Source: Rhodanobacter sp.
GTDB lineage: Bacteria > Pseudomonadota > Gammaproteobacteria > Xanthomonadales > Rhodanobacteraceae
Direction: 5' to 3'
Length of the DNA: 47,186 bases
Assembly (NCBI GenBank): GCA_027450005.1
Contig: DAIDKO010000124.1
Span: 1-47,186, forward strand
Shown: in pieces, positions 16,521-25,872 of the stretch
Layout of the letters: every line of letters begins with the position of its first letter
Position numbering within the stretch: the stretch's first letter is position 1
Position numbers and translations under genes: made by a program
Notes under the pieces: model-generated
Seen by the model: only the letters and a program-made list of their open reading frames with translations
The model's database searches: none
Told to the model about the DNA's origin: nothing

Positions 16521-18281
16521 ATGGCGAACACGATCGAGATCAAGGTCCCCGACATCGGCGGGCACGACAACGTGCCGGTGATCGAAGTGCTGGTAAAGCC
16601 CGGCGACACGGTGGAGAAGGAGCAGAGCCTCATCACGCTGGAGTCGGACAAGGCGACGATGGAGGTGCCGTCCAGTGCCGCCGGCACGGTGAAGGAACTC
16701 AAGGTAAAGCTGGGCGACGAGGTATCCGAGGGTACGGTTATCCTGTTGCTCGAAACCGACGGTGCCGCTGCGCCTGCGCCTGCCGCGCCGGTTCCGGCTC
16801 CCGCACCGGCCCCTGCGCCGAAGACGGAATCTAAGGCGCCACAGGCGGCCAGCGCGTCGGGTCGCAGCGCGGATATTACCTGCCAACTCGTCGTGCTCGG
16901 TTCCGGCCCCGGTGGCTACTCGGGTGCCTTCCGCGCCGCCGACCTTGGTCTCGACACCGTGCTGGTGGAGCGCTATGACACCCTCGGCGGTGTCTGCCTC
17001 AACGTGGGCTGTATTCCGTCCAAGGCGCTGCTGCATGCCGCGGCGGTGATCGACGAGGCCGAGGCGATGGCCGCGCACGGCGTCAGCTTCGGCAAGCCCA
17101 AGCTCGACATCGACAAGCTGCGCGACTTCAAGGCCGGTGTGGTGGGCCAGCTGACCAAGGGCCTGGCCGGCATGGCCAAGCAACGCAAGGTGCGCACGGT
17201 GACCGGCACAGGCACGTTCGTGTCGCCGCACGAGATGGAAGTCCAGACGGCCGAAGGCACCAAGCTCATCCGCTTCGAGCAGGCGATCATCGCCGCCGGC
17301 TCGCAGTCGGTGAAGCTGCCTGCGTTCCCGTGGGACGACCCGCGCGTGGTGGATTCCACCGGCGCGCTGGAACTGAAGGACGTGCCCGGCAAGCTGCTGG
17401 TGGTCGGCGGCGGCATCATCGGCCTGGAGATGGCCACGGTGTATGCTGCGCTGGGCAGCGAGGTGACCGTGGTCGAGTTCATGGACCAGATCATCCCCGG
17501 CGCTGACGCCGACCTCATTAAGCCGCTGGCCAAGCGCCTGGGCGGCAAACTCAAGGGCATCCACCTCAAGACCAAAGTCACCGAGGCCAAGGCCGGCAAG
17601 AAGGGCATCGAGGTCAAGTACGAGGGCGAGAGTATCCCCGACACCAGCGTGTTCGACCGTGTGCTGGTGGCGGTGGGCCGCTCGCCCAACGGCCACAAGA
17701 TCGGCGCCGACAAGGCCGGCGTGGTGGTGACCGAGCGCGGCTTCATCAACGTCGATACGCAGCTGCGCACCAACGTACCGCACATCTTCGCCATCGGCGA
17801 CATCGTCGGCCAGCCCATGCTGGCGCACAAGGCGGTGCACGAGGCGCACGTCGCGGCTGAGGTCGCGGCGGGTCACAAGGCGCACTTCGACGCGCGGGTG
17901 ATTCCGTCGGTGGCCTACACCAACCCGGAAGTGGCATGGGTCGGCGTCACCGAGCGCGAAGCGAAGGAGAAGGGCCTCAAGGTGGGCGTGGGCAAGTTCC
18001 CGTGGGCTGCCTCGGGCCGCGCCATCGGCATCGCGCGCACCGAGGGCTTTACCAAGCTGATCTTCGACGAGGCCACCCATCGTATCGTCGGCGGCGCCGT
18101 GGTCGGCGTGAACGCGGGCGAGCTGATCTCCGAGCTGGCGCTGGCGGTGGAGATGGGCGCGGAAGCGGCCGACATCGCGCTCACCGTGCACCCACATCCC
18201 ACGCTGGGTGAATCGGTGGGCATGGCGGCCGAGGTCTACGAAGGCACCATCACCGACCTGTACATCCCGAAGAAGAAATGA
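16521..18281 (+). CDS. lpdA: Dihydrolipoamide dehydrogenase (E3) with N-terminal lipoyl domain
   Basis: A 586-residue E3. Residues 1-80 are an extra lipoyl domain with Lys44 in ESDKATME, followed by an Ala/Pro linker. FAD binding follows at [15 protein letters not shown], the redox disulfide is in [12 protein letters not shown] (Cys159, Cys164), NAD binding at [12 protein letters not shown], and the C-terminal dimer interface has the active His in [10 protein letters not shown]3 reoxidises dihydrolipoamide using NAD. The N-terminal lipoyl domain is typical of Neisseria and xanthomonad pyruvate dehydrogenase E3. Two in-frame ATGs exist at 16515 and 16521; GGGAGG at 16508-16513 is properly spaced only for the second. 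A strong terminator follows the stop. Confidence 0.95.
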   Translation: MANTIEIKVPDIGGHDNVPVIEVLVKPGDTVEKEQSLITLESDKATMEVPSSAAGTVKELKVKLGDEVSEGTVILLLETDGAAAPAPAAPVPAPAPAPAPKTESKAPQAASASGRSADITCQLVVLGSGPGGYSGAFRAADLGLDTVLVERYDTLGGVCLNVGCIPSKALLHAAAVIDEAEAMAAHGVSFGKPKLDIDKLRDFKAGVVGQLTKGLAGMAKQRKVRTVTGTGTFVSPHEMEVQTAEGTKLIRFEQAIIAAGSQSVKLPAFPWDDPRVVDSTGALELKDVPGKLLVVGGGIIGLEMATVYAALGSEVTVVEFMDQIIPGADADLIKPLAKRLGGKLKGIHLKTKVTEAKAGKKGIEVKYEGESIPDTSVFDRVLVAVGRSPNGHKIGADKAGVVVTERGFINVDTQLRTNVPHIFAIGDIVGQPMLAHKAVHEAHVAAEVAAGHKAHFDARVIPSVAYTNPEVAWVGVTEREAKEKGLKVGVGKFPWAASGRAIGIARTEGFTKLIFDEATHRIVGGAVVGVNAGELISELALAVEMGAEAADIALTVHPHPTLGESVGMAAEVYEGTITDLYIPKKK

Positions 18282-18299
18282 GCTTTGTACGATGTAAAG

Positions 18300-18323
18300 A
18301 GCCCGGTTTCGGCCGGGCTTTTT
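18300..18323 (+). terminator. Rho-independent terminator of aceF-lpd
   Basis: Seven-base-pair GC-rich stem (AGCCCGG 18300-18306 with CCGGGCT 18313-18319), six-base loop TTTCGG, then TTTTT. It starts 19 bases past the lpd stop and fits an intrinsic terminator. Confidence 0.9.
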
Positions 18324-18488
18324 CGTGCGGGTGCCAACAGCCGTGAGGAAGACTGCATTCAGCGCGTCGATGGAACGGGCGACGTCCCCCCGCCTTGAGT
18401 AGCGGGTTGGTTTAGAGTCCGGAGTTACTTTGACCCACCCCCGATAACAGGGCCATCAGTCGGTAGAGATTCCGACCGTGTAATCGAT

Positions 18489-18600
18489 CTATGCTTCCAG
18501 CCCCGGCGCGGTGAGGATGTTGAGCACGATCATCAGGTAGTGCTTGGCGAAATCCTTGAAAGATTCCAGACGGATGGTTGGTGGCTCGATGTGTATGCGA
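18489..18600 (-). pseudogene. Possible gene remnant in the gap after lpd
   Basis: The 430 bases between lpd and the DUF1993 gene hold the terminator and little else. On the minus strand a protein-like stretch reads HIEPPTIRLESFKDFAKHYL then MIVLNILTAPGLEA and stops at TAG (18489-18491). It resembles the membrane-entering start of a small membrane protein, but there is no ATG with a ribosome site and no continuation. I treat it as a fragment with low confidence; the rest of the gap shows nothing I can name. Confidence 0.3.
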
Positions 18601-18711
18601 TCTCCAACGCCAGCGGGGAACGATCGTAACGCGGAGCCCATCGCCATACGGCATCGACAGCCGGTCACGCCATCCGCGCCCTCTACCACATGCGGCAGGG
18701 GGCACGCGTCC

Positions 18712-19218
18712 TCAGAGGGCGCCGACGAAATCCGTCTTACCGATTTCCACGCCGATGCCGCGGAACAGGTTGTAGGCGGTGGTGCAGTGGAAGTACAGGT
18801 TGGGAAGGATGAACTGCAGCAGGTAGGTCTGGCCGTCCAGGGCCAGTTCGCCGCTGCGCATCTTGAGGTGGATGGCGCGGGCCTCGCTGCCGTCGATCTG
18901 CTCGGCCTTGAACGACTGCGCGTAGGCAATCGCCCGGTCGATGCGGTCGTAAACCTCGGCCATCGTCGCCTCGTTGTCCTCGAAGCCCTTCGGCTCTTCG
19001 CCGGCGAGGCGGGCGGCGCCGCGGCAGGCCATGTCGCAGGCGATCTGTACCTGCTTCACCAGCGGCAGCATGTCGGGGACCAGGCGTGTCTGCAGCAGCA
19101 CGGCATCGGCGACACCCTTGGCCTTGGCATGCGCTTGGCCCTTCTGCAGTACGTGGCGCAGGTTGCCGAGCGCGCGGACGAAGACGGGGACGGAGGCCTG
19201 GTACATCGAAAGGCTCAT
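18712..19218 (-). CDS. DUF1993 family protein
   Basis: A 168-residue cytosolic helical protein. It opens MSLSMYQASVPVFVRALGNL, typical of DUF1993, and ends LYFHCTTAYNLFRGIGVEIG then KTDFVGAL, with the conserved His-Cys near the end where the family keeps its 'HxxTAYxILRxxGV' motif. The fold is related to the DinB four-helix bundle. Function is unknown, with no metal triad fully visible. Its ATG overlaps the stop of the MFS gene upstream as ATGA, so the two are co-translated. Confidence 0.85.
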   Translation of the reverse strand: MSLSMYQASVPVFVRALGNLRHVLQKGQAHAKAKGVADAVLLQTRLVPDMLPLVKQVQIACDMACRGAARLAGEEPKGFEDNEATMAEVYDRIDRAIAYAQSFKAEQIDGSEARAIHLKMRSGELALDGQTYLLQFILPNLYFHCTTAYNLFRGIGVEIGKTDFVGAL

Positions 19219-20504
19219 GGGAGGTGCTCCATTGGTTCGGAAGAGGGCAGGCCGGATGATGCGAACGCCGGCGCGGCGTGGCGCGTGGCGCGGATCGCCA
19301 CCAGCGTAGCGACGACCAGCAGCAGCGCAGCCAGCACGAATGCCGCGCCCGGCAGATGATGCACCGGCGCTTGGTTACTGATGAACAGCGCGAACAGGTT
19401 GGCGAACATCGCCGGGCCGAAAATGCCGGCGAGGCCGCGCAGGCTGGAGAGCGCGCCTTGCAGGCGGCCCTGCTCGTGCGGATCGATCTGGTGGGTCATC
19501 ATCGATTGCGCCGGCGGGCCGGCCAGGCCGCCCAGGCAGAACACCGGGATCGCCAGCAGGAACAGATCCACCGTCGGTGCGAGGCCGAACAACAGGTAGC
19601 CCGCCACGCACAGCACCAGGCCGATCAGGATCATTCGCCGCTCGCCAAGCTTCGGCATCCAGCGGCGCACCAGTCCGCCCTGCACGATGCCGCTGCACAG
19701 GCCCACCGCGCCCAGGGTGTAGCCCACAGTCTGCGGGCCCCAGCCGAAGCGGTAGTCGGTGAACAGCACGTAGGTGGAGTTCAGGGAGAACTGCGCGAGG
19801 TTGATCAGGAAGAACACCGCGGCCAGCCCGAGCACCTGCGGGTAGCGGCGCAGTAGCATCACTGCGCCGAACGGGTTGGCGTGGCGCCAGTCGAAGTGCA
19901 GCGCGCGCCGCTCCTTCGGCAGCGACTCGGGCAGCACGAACCAGCCGTAGCAGAAATTGACCAGCGACAGGCCGGCGGCAACCCAGAACGGCAGGCGCAA
20001 CTGCCAGTGGCCGAGCAGGCCGCCCAGCGCCGGGCCCAGCACGAAGCCCACGCTGAAGGCCGCGCCGATCATGCCGAAGGCGGCCGCGCGCTTCTCGGCG
20101 GGCACCACGTCGGCGATGTAGGCGTTGGAGGTGGAAATGCTCGCCGAGCAGGCGCCCGACACCACCCGGCCGATAAGCAGGAACCACAGCGAAGGCGCGA
20201 TCGCCATCACGATGAAATCCACGCCGAGGCCCAGGCAGGAGATCAGGATCACCGTGCGCCGGCCGAAACGGTCCGACAATGCGCCCTGCAGCGGCGAAAA
20301 CACGAACTGCATCGCCATGAACAGGGTGGCGAACGTGCCCACCCAGGACGCCGCCTTGGCGATGTTGCCGCCGAGCAGTTCGCGGATCAGGTGCGGCAGC
20401 ACCGGGATGACGATGCCGAACGCCAGCATGTCCAGCGCCACGGTGACGAAGATAAAAGCGAGTGCGGCTTTGTGGCGGGATGTTGGGACAGCGGACTGGT
20501 TCAT
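19215..20504 (-). CDS. MFS transporter, TetA/multidrug type
   Basis: A 429-residue protein with twelve membrane segments. It carries the MFS motif A in the first cytoplasmic loop (GALSDRFGRRTVILIS), the motif in segment five (GFVLGPALGGLLG) typical of drug/H+ antiporters, and an opening LAFIFVTVALDMLAFGIVIP like TetA-family proteins. It should export a drug-like compound in exchange for protons; resistance to tetracycline itself cannot be claimed, since this subfamily is broad and often chromosomal. The ATG at 20502-20504 is chosen over an upstream in-frame codon (MGYCSAS), which lacks membrane-protein character. It is first of the pair with DUF1993. Confidence 0.87.
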   Translation of the reverse strand: MNQSAVPTSRHKAALAFIFVTVALDMLAFGIVIPVLPHLIRELLGGNIAKAASWVGTFATLFMAMQFVFSPLQGALSDRFGRRTVILISCLGLGVDFIVMAIAPSLWFLLIGRVVSGACSASISTSNAYIADVVPAEKRAAAFGMIGAAFSVGFVLGPALGGLLGHWQLRLPFWVAAGLSLVNFCYGWFVLPESLPKERRALHFDWRHANPFGAVMLLRRYPQVLGLAAVFFLINLAQFSLNSTYVLFTDYRFGWGPQTVGYTLGAVGLCSGIVQGGLVRRWMPKLGERRMILIGLVLCVAGYLLFGLAPTVDLFLLAIPVFCLGGLAGPPAQSMMTHQIDPHEQGRLQGALSSLRGLAGIFGPAMFANLFALFISNQAPVHHLPGAAFVLAALLLVVATLVAIRATRHAAPAFASSGLPSSEPMEHLP

Positions 20505-20575
20505 GGCGCGGGTTGCAGCGGCAGACGCCGAACAATAACCCATTGAGCGCCGCAGAGGCTTGCCGTTTGGTTATA

Positions 20576-20902
20576 TCAGCCAGGCGGCGCCGTGAGTTCT
20601 TGCGCATCAAGGCATCCGTCGTGCCGGCGGTCCAGCCTGCGGAACTGGCGACGTAGGTTGTCCTGCCACGTCTTCAGGGTCACCAGCTTGCCACGGCCGC
20701 CTGGCAGCTCGTCTGCTTCCAGCACGCCGTCGTGGTTCCGGTCCAGCTGTGCGAAGCCACGGCTCATGTAGACGAGGTACTCGGACTCGCTCACGCAGCC
20801 GGCGCCGTTGGTGTCGAACTGGCGGAGGTAGGCGGCACGGGAGTACTGTGCCCCTGCCGCGAGTGGCAGCAGGCATAGCGCGGTCCATACAAGCCGGCGC
20901 AT
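20576..20902 (-). CDS. Small exported EF-hand protein
   Basis: A 108-residue protein with a signal peptide ([19 protein letters not shown]) and three EF-hand-like loops: DTNGAGCVSESEY, DRNHDGVLEADE and DRRHDGCLDAQE. The second has all calcium-binding positions. The first lacks Asp at loop position 3 and the third has Arg and Cys in variable positions, so affinities may differ. It probably binds calcium in the periplasm. It overlaps the stop of folE by one base and is likely read from the same message, though no functional tie to folate synthesis is known. Confidence 0.8.
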   Translation of the reverse strand: MRRLVWTALCLLPLAAGAQYSRAAYLRQFDTNGAGCVSESEYLVYMSRGFAQLDRNHDGVLEADELPGGRGKLVTLKTWQDNLRRQFRRLDRRHDGCLDAQELTAPPG

Positions 20903-21507
20903 CAGCGGCGCATGCTTCCGTGCAGGCCGATGAACTGCAGGAACTCGGTACGCGTGCGCGCGTCGTCGCGGAACGCGCCCAGCATCTGGCTGGTCACCAT
21001 CGACACGCCGCGCTTATGCACGCCGCGGGTGGTCATGCATTCGTGGCTGGCGTCAATCACCACCGCCACGCCAGCCGGCTGCAGGCTCTCCTGGATGCAG
21101 TGCGCGATCTGCGCGGTGAGCTTCTCCTGCACCTGAAAGCGGCGCGCATAGCCTTCCACCACGCGCGCCAGCTTGCTGATGCCGATCACGCGGTTGGTCG
21201 GCAGGTAGCCGACGTGGGCGCGACCGACGATGGGCGCCATGTGGTGCTCGCAGTGGCTCTCGAACTCGATGTCCCGCAGCACCACCATCTCGTCGTAGCC
21301 CTCGACTTCCTTGAAGGTGCGCTCGAGGTAGTCGGCGGGGTCCTCGCCGTAGCCGGAGAACCAGTCGCGGTAGGCCTCCACTACTCGCTTGGGCGTGTCC
21401 AGCAGCCCTTCGCGCGCGGGATCCTCGCCGGCCCAGCGCAGCAGGGTGCGCACGGCTTCTTCGGCCTGCTGCTGGGTGACGCCGTCGTCGGCTGCGTGCT
21501 TGCTCAT
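20902..21507 (-). CDS. folE: GTP cyclohydrolase I
   Basis: A 201-residue enzyme that converts GTP to dihydroneopterin triphosphate, the first step of folate (and queuosine) synthesis in the cytosol. Signature regions are present: [20 protein letters not shown] at the start, [20 protein letters not shown] with zinc-binding Cys and His, [20 protein letters not shown], and the second zinc Cys in [14 protein letters not shown]. Length and order are normal for the family. The start ATG is at 21505-21507. It is followed, overlapping by a base, by the EF-hand gene. Confidence 0.96.
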   Translation of the reverse strand: MSKHAADDGVTQQQAEEAVRTLLRWAGEDPAREGLLDTPKRVVEAYRDWFSGYGEDPADYLERTFKEVEGYDEMVVLRDIEFESHCEHHMAPIVGRAHVGYLPTNRVIGISKLARVVEGYARRFQVQEKLTAQIAHCIQESLQPAGVAVVIDASHECMTTRGVHKRGVSMVTSQMLGAFRDDARTRTEFLQFIGLHGSMRR

Positions 21508-21556
21508 GAGGGGATTCCGGGGATGAGGCGAAGGCGTATTTTAGCGGCTTCGTGGC

Positions 21557-22135
21557 TTACCTCGCCGATGGCGTGCCGAACAGGCGGCGTGCCAGCGCGT
21601 CGAACGACACGCTCACCAGCAGCGCAGCCGCGGCACCCAGCGCGACCTCGCCAAGGCGGAACAGTGCGAACTGCATGAACGAACCGTGGTGCGGCACCAG
21701 CATGATGATCGTGGTGGTGGTGCCGCTGAGGCGGCCGGCCGCACCCAGGTTGAGGACCGAGCACAGCAGCATGCCGATCATCACCGCGAGCACGTAGTCT
21801 AGGTAATGCCCCGGTCCGAGCGTGGCAACGGCCATGCCGATCAGGCCGCCAATCAGCGCACCGAGGAACTGGTCGCGCGAGGAGTTGCGCACGTCGGCGT
21901 AGCTGCTCTGGCTTACCGAGATCGCGGTGATCGCGGCCCAGTAGCCCTGATCCAGGCCCAGCGCGAGTGCACCGAAGTAGCCGAGGCTGGCGGCCAGCAT
22001 CGCACGTAACGCATGCGCCAGGCCGATCAGCAGGCGATCGTGCGGCGGCAATGCCTTCCACAGCCACTGCACCTGGTCGCCCAGCGCGCCGAGCTGGCGA
22101 TGGTGCTCGGCCAGCGGTCGTCGCGGTGCGTTCAT
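21557..22135 (-). CDS. FUSC-like inner-membrane protein
   Basis: A 192-residue protein with about five or six membrane helices after a soluble N-terminus of 35 residues. The segment GYWAAITAISVSQSSYADVR followed by a charged NSSRDQFLGALIGGLIG is typical of fusaric-acid-resistance/aromatic-efflux (FUSC) N-terminal domains, as in AaeB or YccS. It is far shorter than those transporters (over 600 residues), so it is a half-domain version, perhaps acting as a multimer. No soluble C-terminal domain is present. Its ATG overlaps the rmuC stop by four bases. Confidence 0.72.
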   Translation of the reverse strand: MNAPRRPLAEHHRQLGALGDQVQWLWKALPPHDRLLIGLAHALRAMLAASLGYFGALALGLDQGYWAAITAISVSQSSYADVRNSSRDQFLGALIGGLIGMAVATLGPGHYLDYVLAVMIGMLLCSVLNLGAAGRLSGTTTTIIMLVPHHGSFMQFALFRLGEVALGAAAALLVSVSFDALARRLFGTPSAR

Positions 22136-23571
22136 GCGTCGTCGTCCGAAGTGTCGTCGTCGGGCGATGCATCGTCGAGCAAGCCGGCGGCTTCCTGTCC
22201 CGGCAACGATTCCACATCGCGCAGCTTGCGGGTGATCGCGCGGGTGCGCACGCCGGTGGCCTCGATGTGTTTGCCGGCCTCGTCGAGCTTCTTCTTCACC
22301 TTGTCCAGCACTTCGCCAAACTTGCCGAATTCGCTCTTCACCGCGCCCAGCAGCTGCCAGACCTCGCTGCTGCGCTTCTCGATGGCCAGCGTGCGAAAGC
22401 CCATCTGCAGTGCGTTGAGGATGGCGGTGAGTGTGGTCGGCCCGGCCACGGTGACGCGGTGCTCGCGCTGCAAGGCCTCGAACAGGCCGGGGCGGCGCAG
22501 CACCTCGGCATATAGCCCTTCGGTGGGCAGGAAAAGGATCGCGAAGTCGGTGGTGTGCGGCGGCGCCACGTACTTGGCCCGGATCGTGCGCGCCTCGTCG
22601 CGCACGCGGCGCTCCAGCGCGGCGGCGGCGAGACCGGCGGTGTCGGCGTCGGCGCGCTCCTGCGCATCGAGCAGGCGCTCGTAGTCCTCGCGCGGGAACT
22701 TCGCGTCGATCGGCAGCCACACCGGATGCTCGGCGTCGGCGCCGGGCATGCGCAGCGCGAACTCCACGCGTTCGTTGCTGCCCGGCACGGTGGCGTGGTT
22801 GGAGCGGTACTGCTCGGACGTCAGCAACTGGTCGAGCAGGGCGCCCAGCTGCACCTCGCCGAGGATGCCGCGCGTCTTCACGTTGCCCAGCACGCGCTTG
22901 AGGTCGCCCACGCCGGTGGCAAGGCTCTGCATTTCGCCCAGGCCGCGCTGCACCTGCTCCAGCCGTTCGGAAACCAGTTGGAAGGACTGGCCCAGCCGCG
23001 TCTCCAGCGTGCTCTGCAATTTCTCGTCCACGGTGGCGCGCATCTTTTCCAGCTGCGCGGCGTTGTCTTCGCGCAGCGTCTTGAGCTGGCCCTCCAGTGT
23101 GCCGCGCACCTCGCCCATACGCTGCTCGTGCTGCGCCCCCAGCGCGGTGAGGCGCTGCTGCTGCTGTTCGCCGAACCGGTTCAGCGCCAGCGTGAGCTCC
23201 TCGCGGCTCTTGCGCGCGTCCTCGGCGAGATTTTGCGCAAGCGTCTGCAGGCCGGCATTCGTGCCGTCGGTGAGCGCGGCGAGGCGCTGGCCGAAGCTGT
23301 CGATGCGCTCGGCCTGCTGGCGCGACATGCCATTCAGCTGCTCACTGACGTGGCCGCGGAAACGCTCGAAACCCTGCTGCAGTTCCTCGCGGCCGCCGCG
23401 CAGCTCCTCGCGCAAGGCACGCTGCAGGCGCTCGTTGTCGTCCTTCAGCGCATCCAGCCGCGCATGCAGGCCGTCGTCGCCGCGACCGCGCAACAACAGT
23501 ACGACCTGCAGCGCGAGCAACAACAGCGCGAGCACGACGAGGACGGTGAGTTGGGTTTCACTGGCGGGCAT
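22132..23571 (-). CDS. rmuC: DNA recombination protein RmuC
   Basis: A 479-residue protein. Residues 8-28 are a membrane anchor (VLVVLALLLLALQVVLLL), 35-215 a long coiled coil rich in Glu, Arg, Gln and Leu, and 225-420 the RmuC nuclease-like domain. The domain has RGILGEVQLGALLDQLLTSEQY, the acidic LPIDAKFPREDYERL and the strand FAILFLPTEGLYAEVL. RmuC is thought to limit inversions between short inverted repeats, and its domain is related to PD-(D/E)XK nucleases. The end is very acidic (DDASPDDDTSDDDA). It is first of the pair with the FUSC-like gene and divergent from the broken oxidoreductase. Confidence 0.93.
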   Translation of the reverse strand: MPASETQLTVLVVLALLLLALQVVLLLRGRGDDGLHARLDALKDDNERLQRALREELRGGREELQQGFERFRGHVSEQLNGMSRQQAERIDSFGQRLAALTDGTNAGLQTLAQNLAEDARKSREELTLALNRFGEQQQQRLTALGAQHEQRMGEVRGTLEGQLKTLREDNAAQLEKMRATVDEKLQSTLETRLGQSFQLVSERLEQVQRGLGEMQSLATGVGDLKRVLGNVKTRGILGEVQLGALLDQLLTSEQYRSNHATVPGSNERVEFALRMPGADAEHPVWLPIDAKFPREDYERLLDAQERADADTAGLAAAALERRVRDEARTIRAKYVAPPHTTDFAILFLPTEGLYAEVLRRPGLFEALQREHRVTVAGPTTLTAILNALQMGFRTLAIEKRSSEVWQLLGAVKSEFGKFGEVLDKVKKKLDEAGKHIEATGVRTRAITRKLRDVESLPGQEAAGLLDDASPDDDTSDDDA

Positions 23572-23659
23572 GGGCGGATCGTGCTGGAACGGTACGCGCC
23601 AGTGTACGTCCTACCGTCGCAGGCCTTGCGACTTCACGTCGCATTCGCCACCGCCGCGC

Positions 23660-24886
23660 ATGATGGGCGGATCGTTTCGCCGGGAGCGGTCCGTGGAACA
23701 CGTGCACGACTACCTGGTCGTCGGCGCCGGCATGGCGGCCGATGCGGCGGCAAAGGCGATCCGCGAGGCCGATGCGGCGGCCGACCCCGGCATGGTCGGC
23801 TAGGAATCCGTGCCGCCTTACCAGCGACCACCGCTGTCCAAGGCACTGTGGAGAGGCGACAAGCGCCTGGCCGAGATCGACCTGGACAACGCGACGAGCG
23901 GAGCCCAGCTGTACCCCGGGCGGCGCATCGTGGCGCTGGACCGCGCGGCGCATGTCGTGCGCGACGCTCAGGGTGACAGCTACCGTTACCGCCACCTGCT
24001 GCTCGCCATCGGCGCTACGCCGCGACGGCTGCCGTTTGAGGGTGGCGACCGCGTGATCCACTTCCGCACGAGGCGCGATTACGAGGCCCTGCGCCGCTTT
24101 GCCCAGCCCGGCGCGATCATTGCGGTGGTCGGCGGCGGCTTCATCGGCGCCGAACTGGCGGCTTCGCTATGCGGCGCCGGCTGCAAGGTGTGCATGCTGT
24201 TTCCGGATGCGCACATCGGCGCAGGCCTCTATCTCGACGGCCTCGCCAGCCATCTCGACGGCTATTACCGCGCCCACGGAGTCGAGCTGCGCAGCGGCGT
24301 GCGGGTGACCGGTGGCCGGCCTACCGATGGCGGCGTGGAGCTGTCCCTGTCCGATGGCAGCTTGTTGGGGACCGAAGCTGTCTTGGCCGGCCTCGGCGTG
24401 ACACCGAACACCACGTTGGGCGAACAGGCGGGCCTGGCAGTGGACAACGGCATCGTGGTTGATGCGCAGCTGTGCAGTAGCGATCCGGACATCTGGGCCG
24501 CCGGTGGCGTGGCCAATTTCTACAACCCTGCACTGGACCGACGCCTGCGCGTCGAACACGAGGATGCGGCGATCGGCATGGGGCGGCTTGCCGGCCGCGC
24601 GATGGCCGGTGCCGCCGGCCGTTACGACACGCTGCCGTTCTTCTACTCCGATCTGTTCGACCTCGGCTACGAGGCGGTCGGCCTGCTCGATACCCGCCTC
24701 GACGTGGTCGAGGACTGGCGCGAGCCCTACCGCGAAGGCGTGGTGTATTACCTGGACCACAGCCGCGTGCGCGGCGTGCTGCTGTGGAACACCTGGAGCC
24801 AGGTGGATGCGGCGCGCGCGTTGATCGCCGAGGCCGGGCCGTTCGATGCGGGGTCATTGTTCGGCCGGCTGCCGCGGGGCGTATGA
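23660..24886 (+). pseudogene. FAD-dependent pyridine-nucleotide oxidoreductase with one in-frame TAG
   Basis: One frame of 409 codons is broken only by TAG at codon 48 (23801-23803). Before it comes VHDYLVVGAGMAADAAAKAI, the FAD-binding dinucleotide fold. Directly after it comes ESVPPYQRPPLSKALWRG, the conserved next motif of ferredoxin-reductase or AIF-like enzymes. Later follow LLAIGATPRRLP, the NAD fold IAVVGGGFIGAELAAS and DIWAAGGVANFYNP with the second FAD contact. In relatives the TAG position is usually Glu or Ala, so GAG to TAG is the simplest change. The part after the stop begins with a GTG (23810) but would lack the FAD fold. No rubredoxin- or ferredoxin-type partner lies nearby. 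Confidence 0.82.
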
Positions 24887-24941
24887 GCGGGTGAGGGTGC
24901 CCGCAGGACCCTCAGTGCTGGGGAGGGTTCGGGCCTGCCAC

Positions 24942-25811
24942 TCAGAAGTTGGCGGGGTAGTGCAGTTTGAGCACCGTTACATTTCCGCTTGGTGGTTTGT
25001 GGGGGAATGAGGTGCAGCCGTGGACGATCTGTCGCCGGGCGGCAATGAGAGTCAGCCCCAGCAGGCTTTTGCTGCCGGCGGTCAACCCGGTGGAGTGGGT
25101 TGTGGCGGGTTGCAGGTCGGCCTCGCGGATGGCGATGCCGAAACCATCCTGGCTGACGCCATCCTTGTAGCCTGGCGGCATGCCAACGGTGCCCTTCAGC
25201 ACGTTGATGGTCAGCTGTTTGCCGCAACTGCCGGTACTGACCACTTGCAAGGTCGCAAGCATGGAACGAAGCAGACCGTCGGCAGCCGCGGGTAGTTGAG
25301 CACCCAGGCTGGCGGGTACGTCTAGGCGTAGCTTGTAGTCGTAAAGGTCGTGGTGGAACAGATAGGTGCGAGAGGCAGCATCGCCCTCCTTGTGATGCAC
25401 CTGCATCGGGATCATGCGGCCCTGCCACACCTCACCGTCGGACCGTTGCAGCTTGTAGTCCTCTGTTTCACCCCAGCGCACGTCGCTCTAGAGACCGAGT
25501 TTGACGGCCCGTTTCACGGAGGTACGGAAAATTCTCTCGGCATGCTCGATGGTCTCGTTTCCACCGCCGGGGTAGACATAGAGATACGCCGTCATCGGCA
25601 GCAGCGCGTCGTGGTAGCGAAGGCCCACGCCGGCGATCAGATCCCCTTGATCACCATAGTTCACGGTCCCGGTCAGCAGGTAATCGCCGATCAGGCGGGG
25701 AGCGATGACGTAGGTGTCCTCGATGACCGGTCGCGCGGGCTTGTCCGCGGCTAGGCAAGACGCCGCCACCGCAAGACAGCCGATCGCAGCGACGGCGACG
25801 ATTCTCAGCAT
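24942..25811 (-). pseudogene. Exported protein of unknown function with one in-frame TAG
   Basis: A frame of 290 codons from ATG 25809-25811 to TGA 24942-24944, broken only by TAG at codon 108 (25488-25490). A signal peptide (MLRIVAVAAIGCLAVAASCL) leads into a beta-rich region with LTGTVNYGDQGDLIAGVGLR. After the TAG the frame continues without shift as SDVRWGETEDYKLQRSDGEV, with similar base composition. The second half holds a single Cys pair. The family is not recognised; it looks like a periplasmic or outer-surface beta protein. As read, translation would stop after about 107 residues, and no start with a ribosome site follows the TAG apart from a GTG at 25479-25481. Confidence 0.72.
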
Positions 25812-25872
25812 GCGTGGATTTCCCCGGATTCGACCGCATGCTAGCGGCCCGCTCACGGTGCCCCCAAGCCGG

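Noticed and set aside
19215-20504. Acquired tetracycline-resistance gene
   Set aside because: The protein resembles the TetA branch, but base composition and coupling to a DUF1993 gene look chromosomal, with no transposon or tetR beside it.
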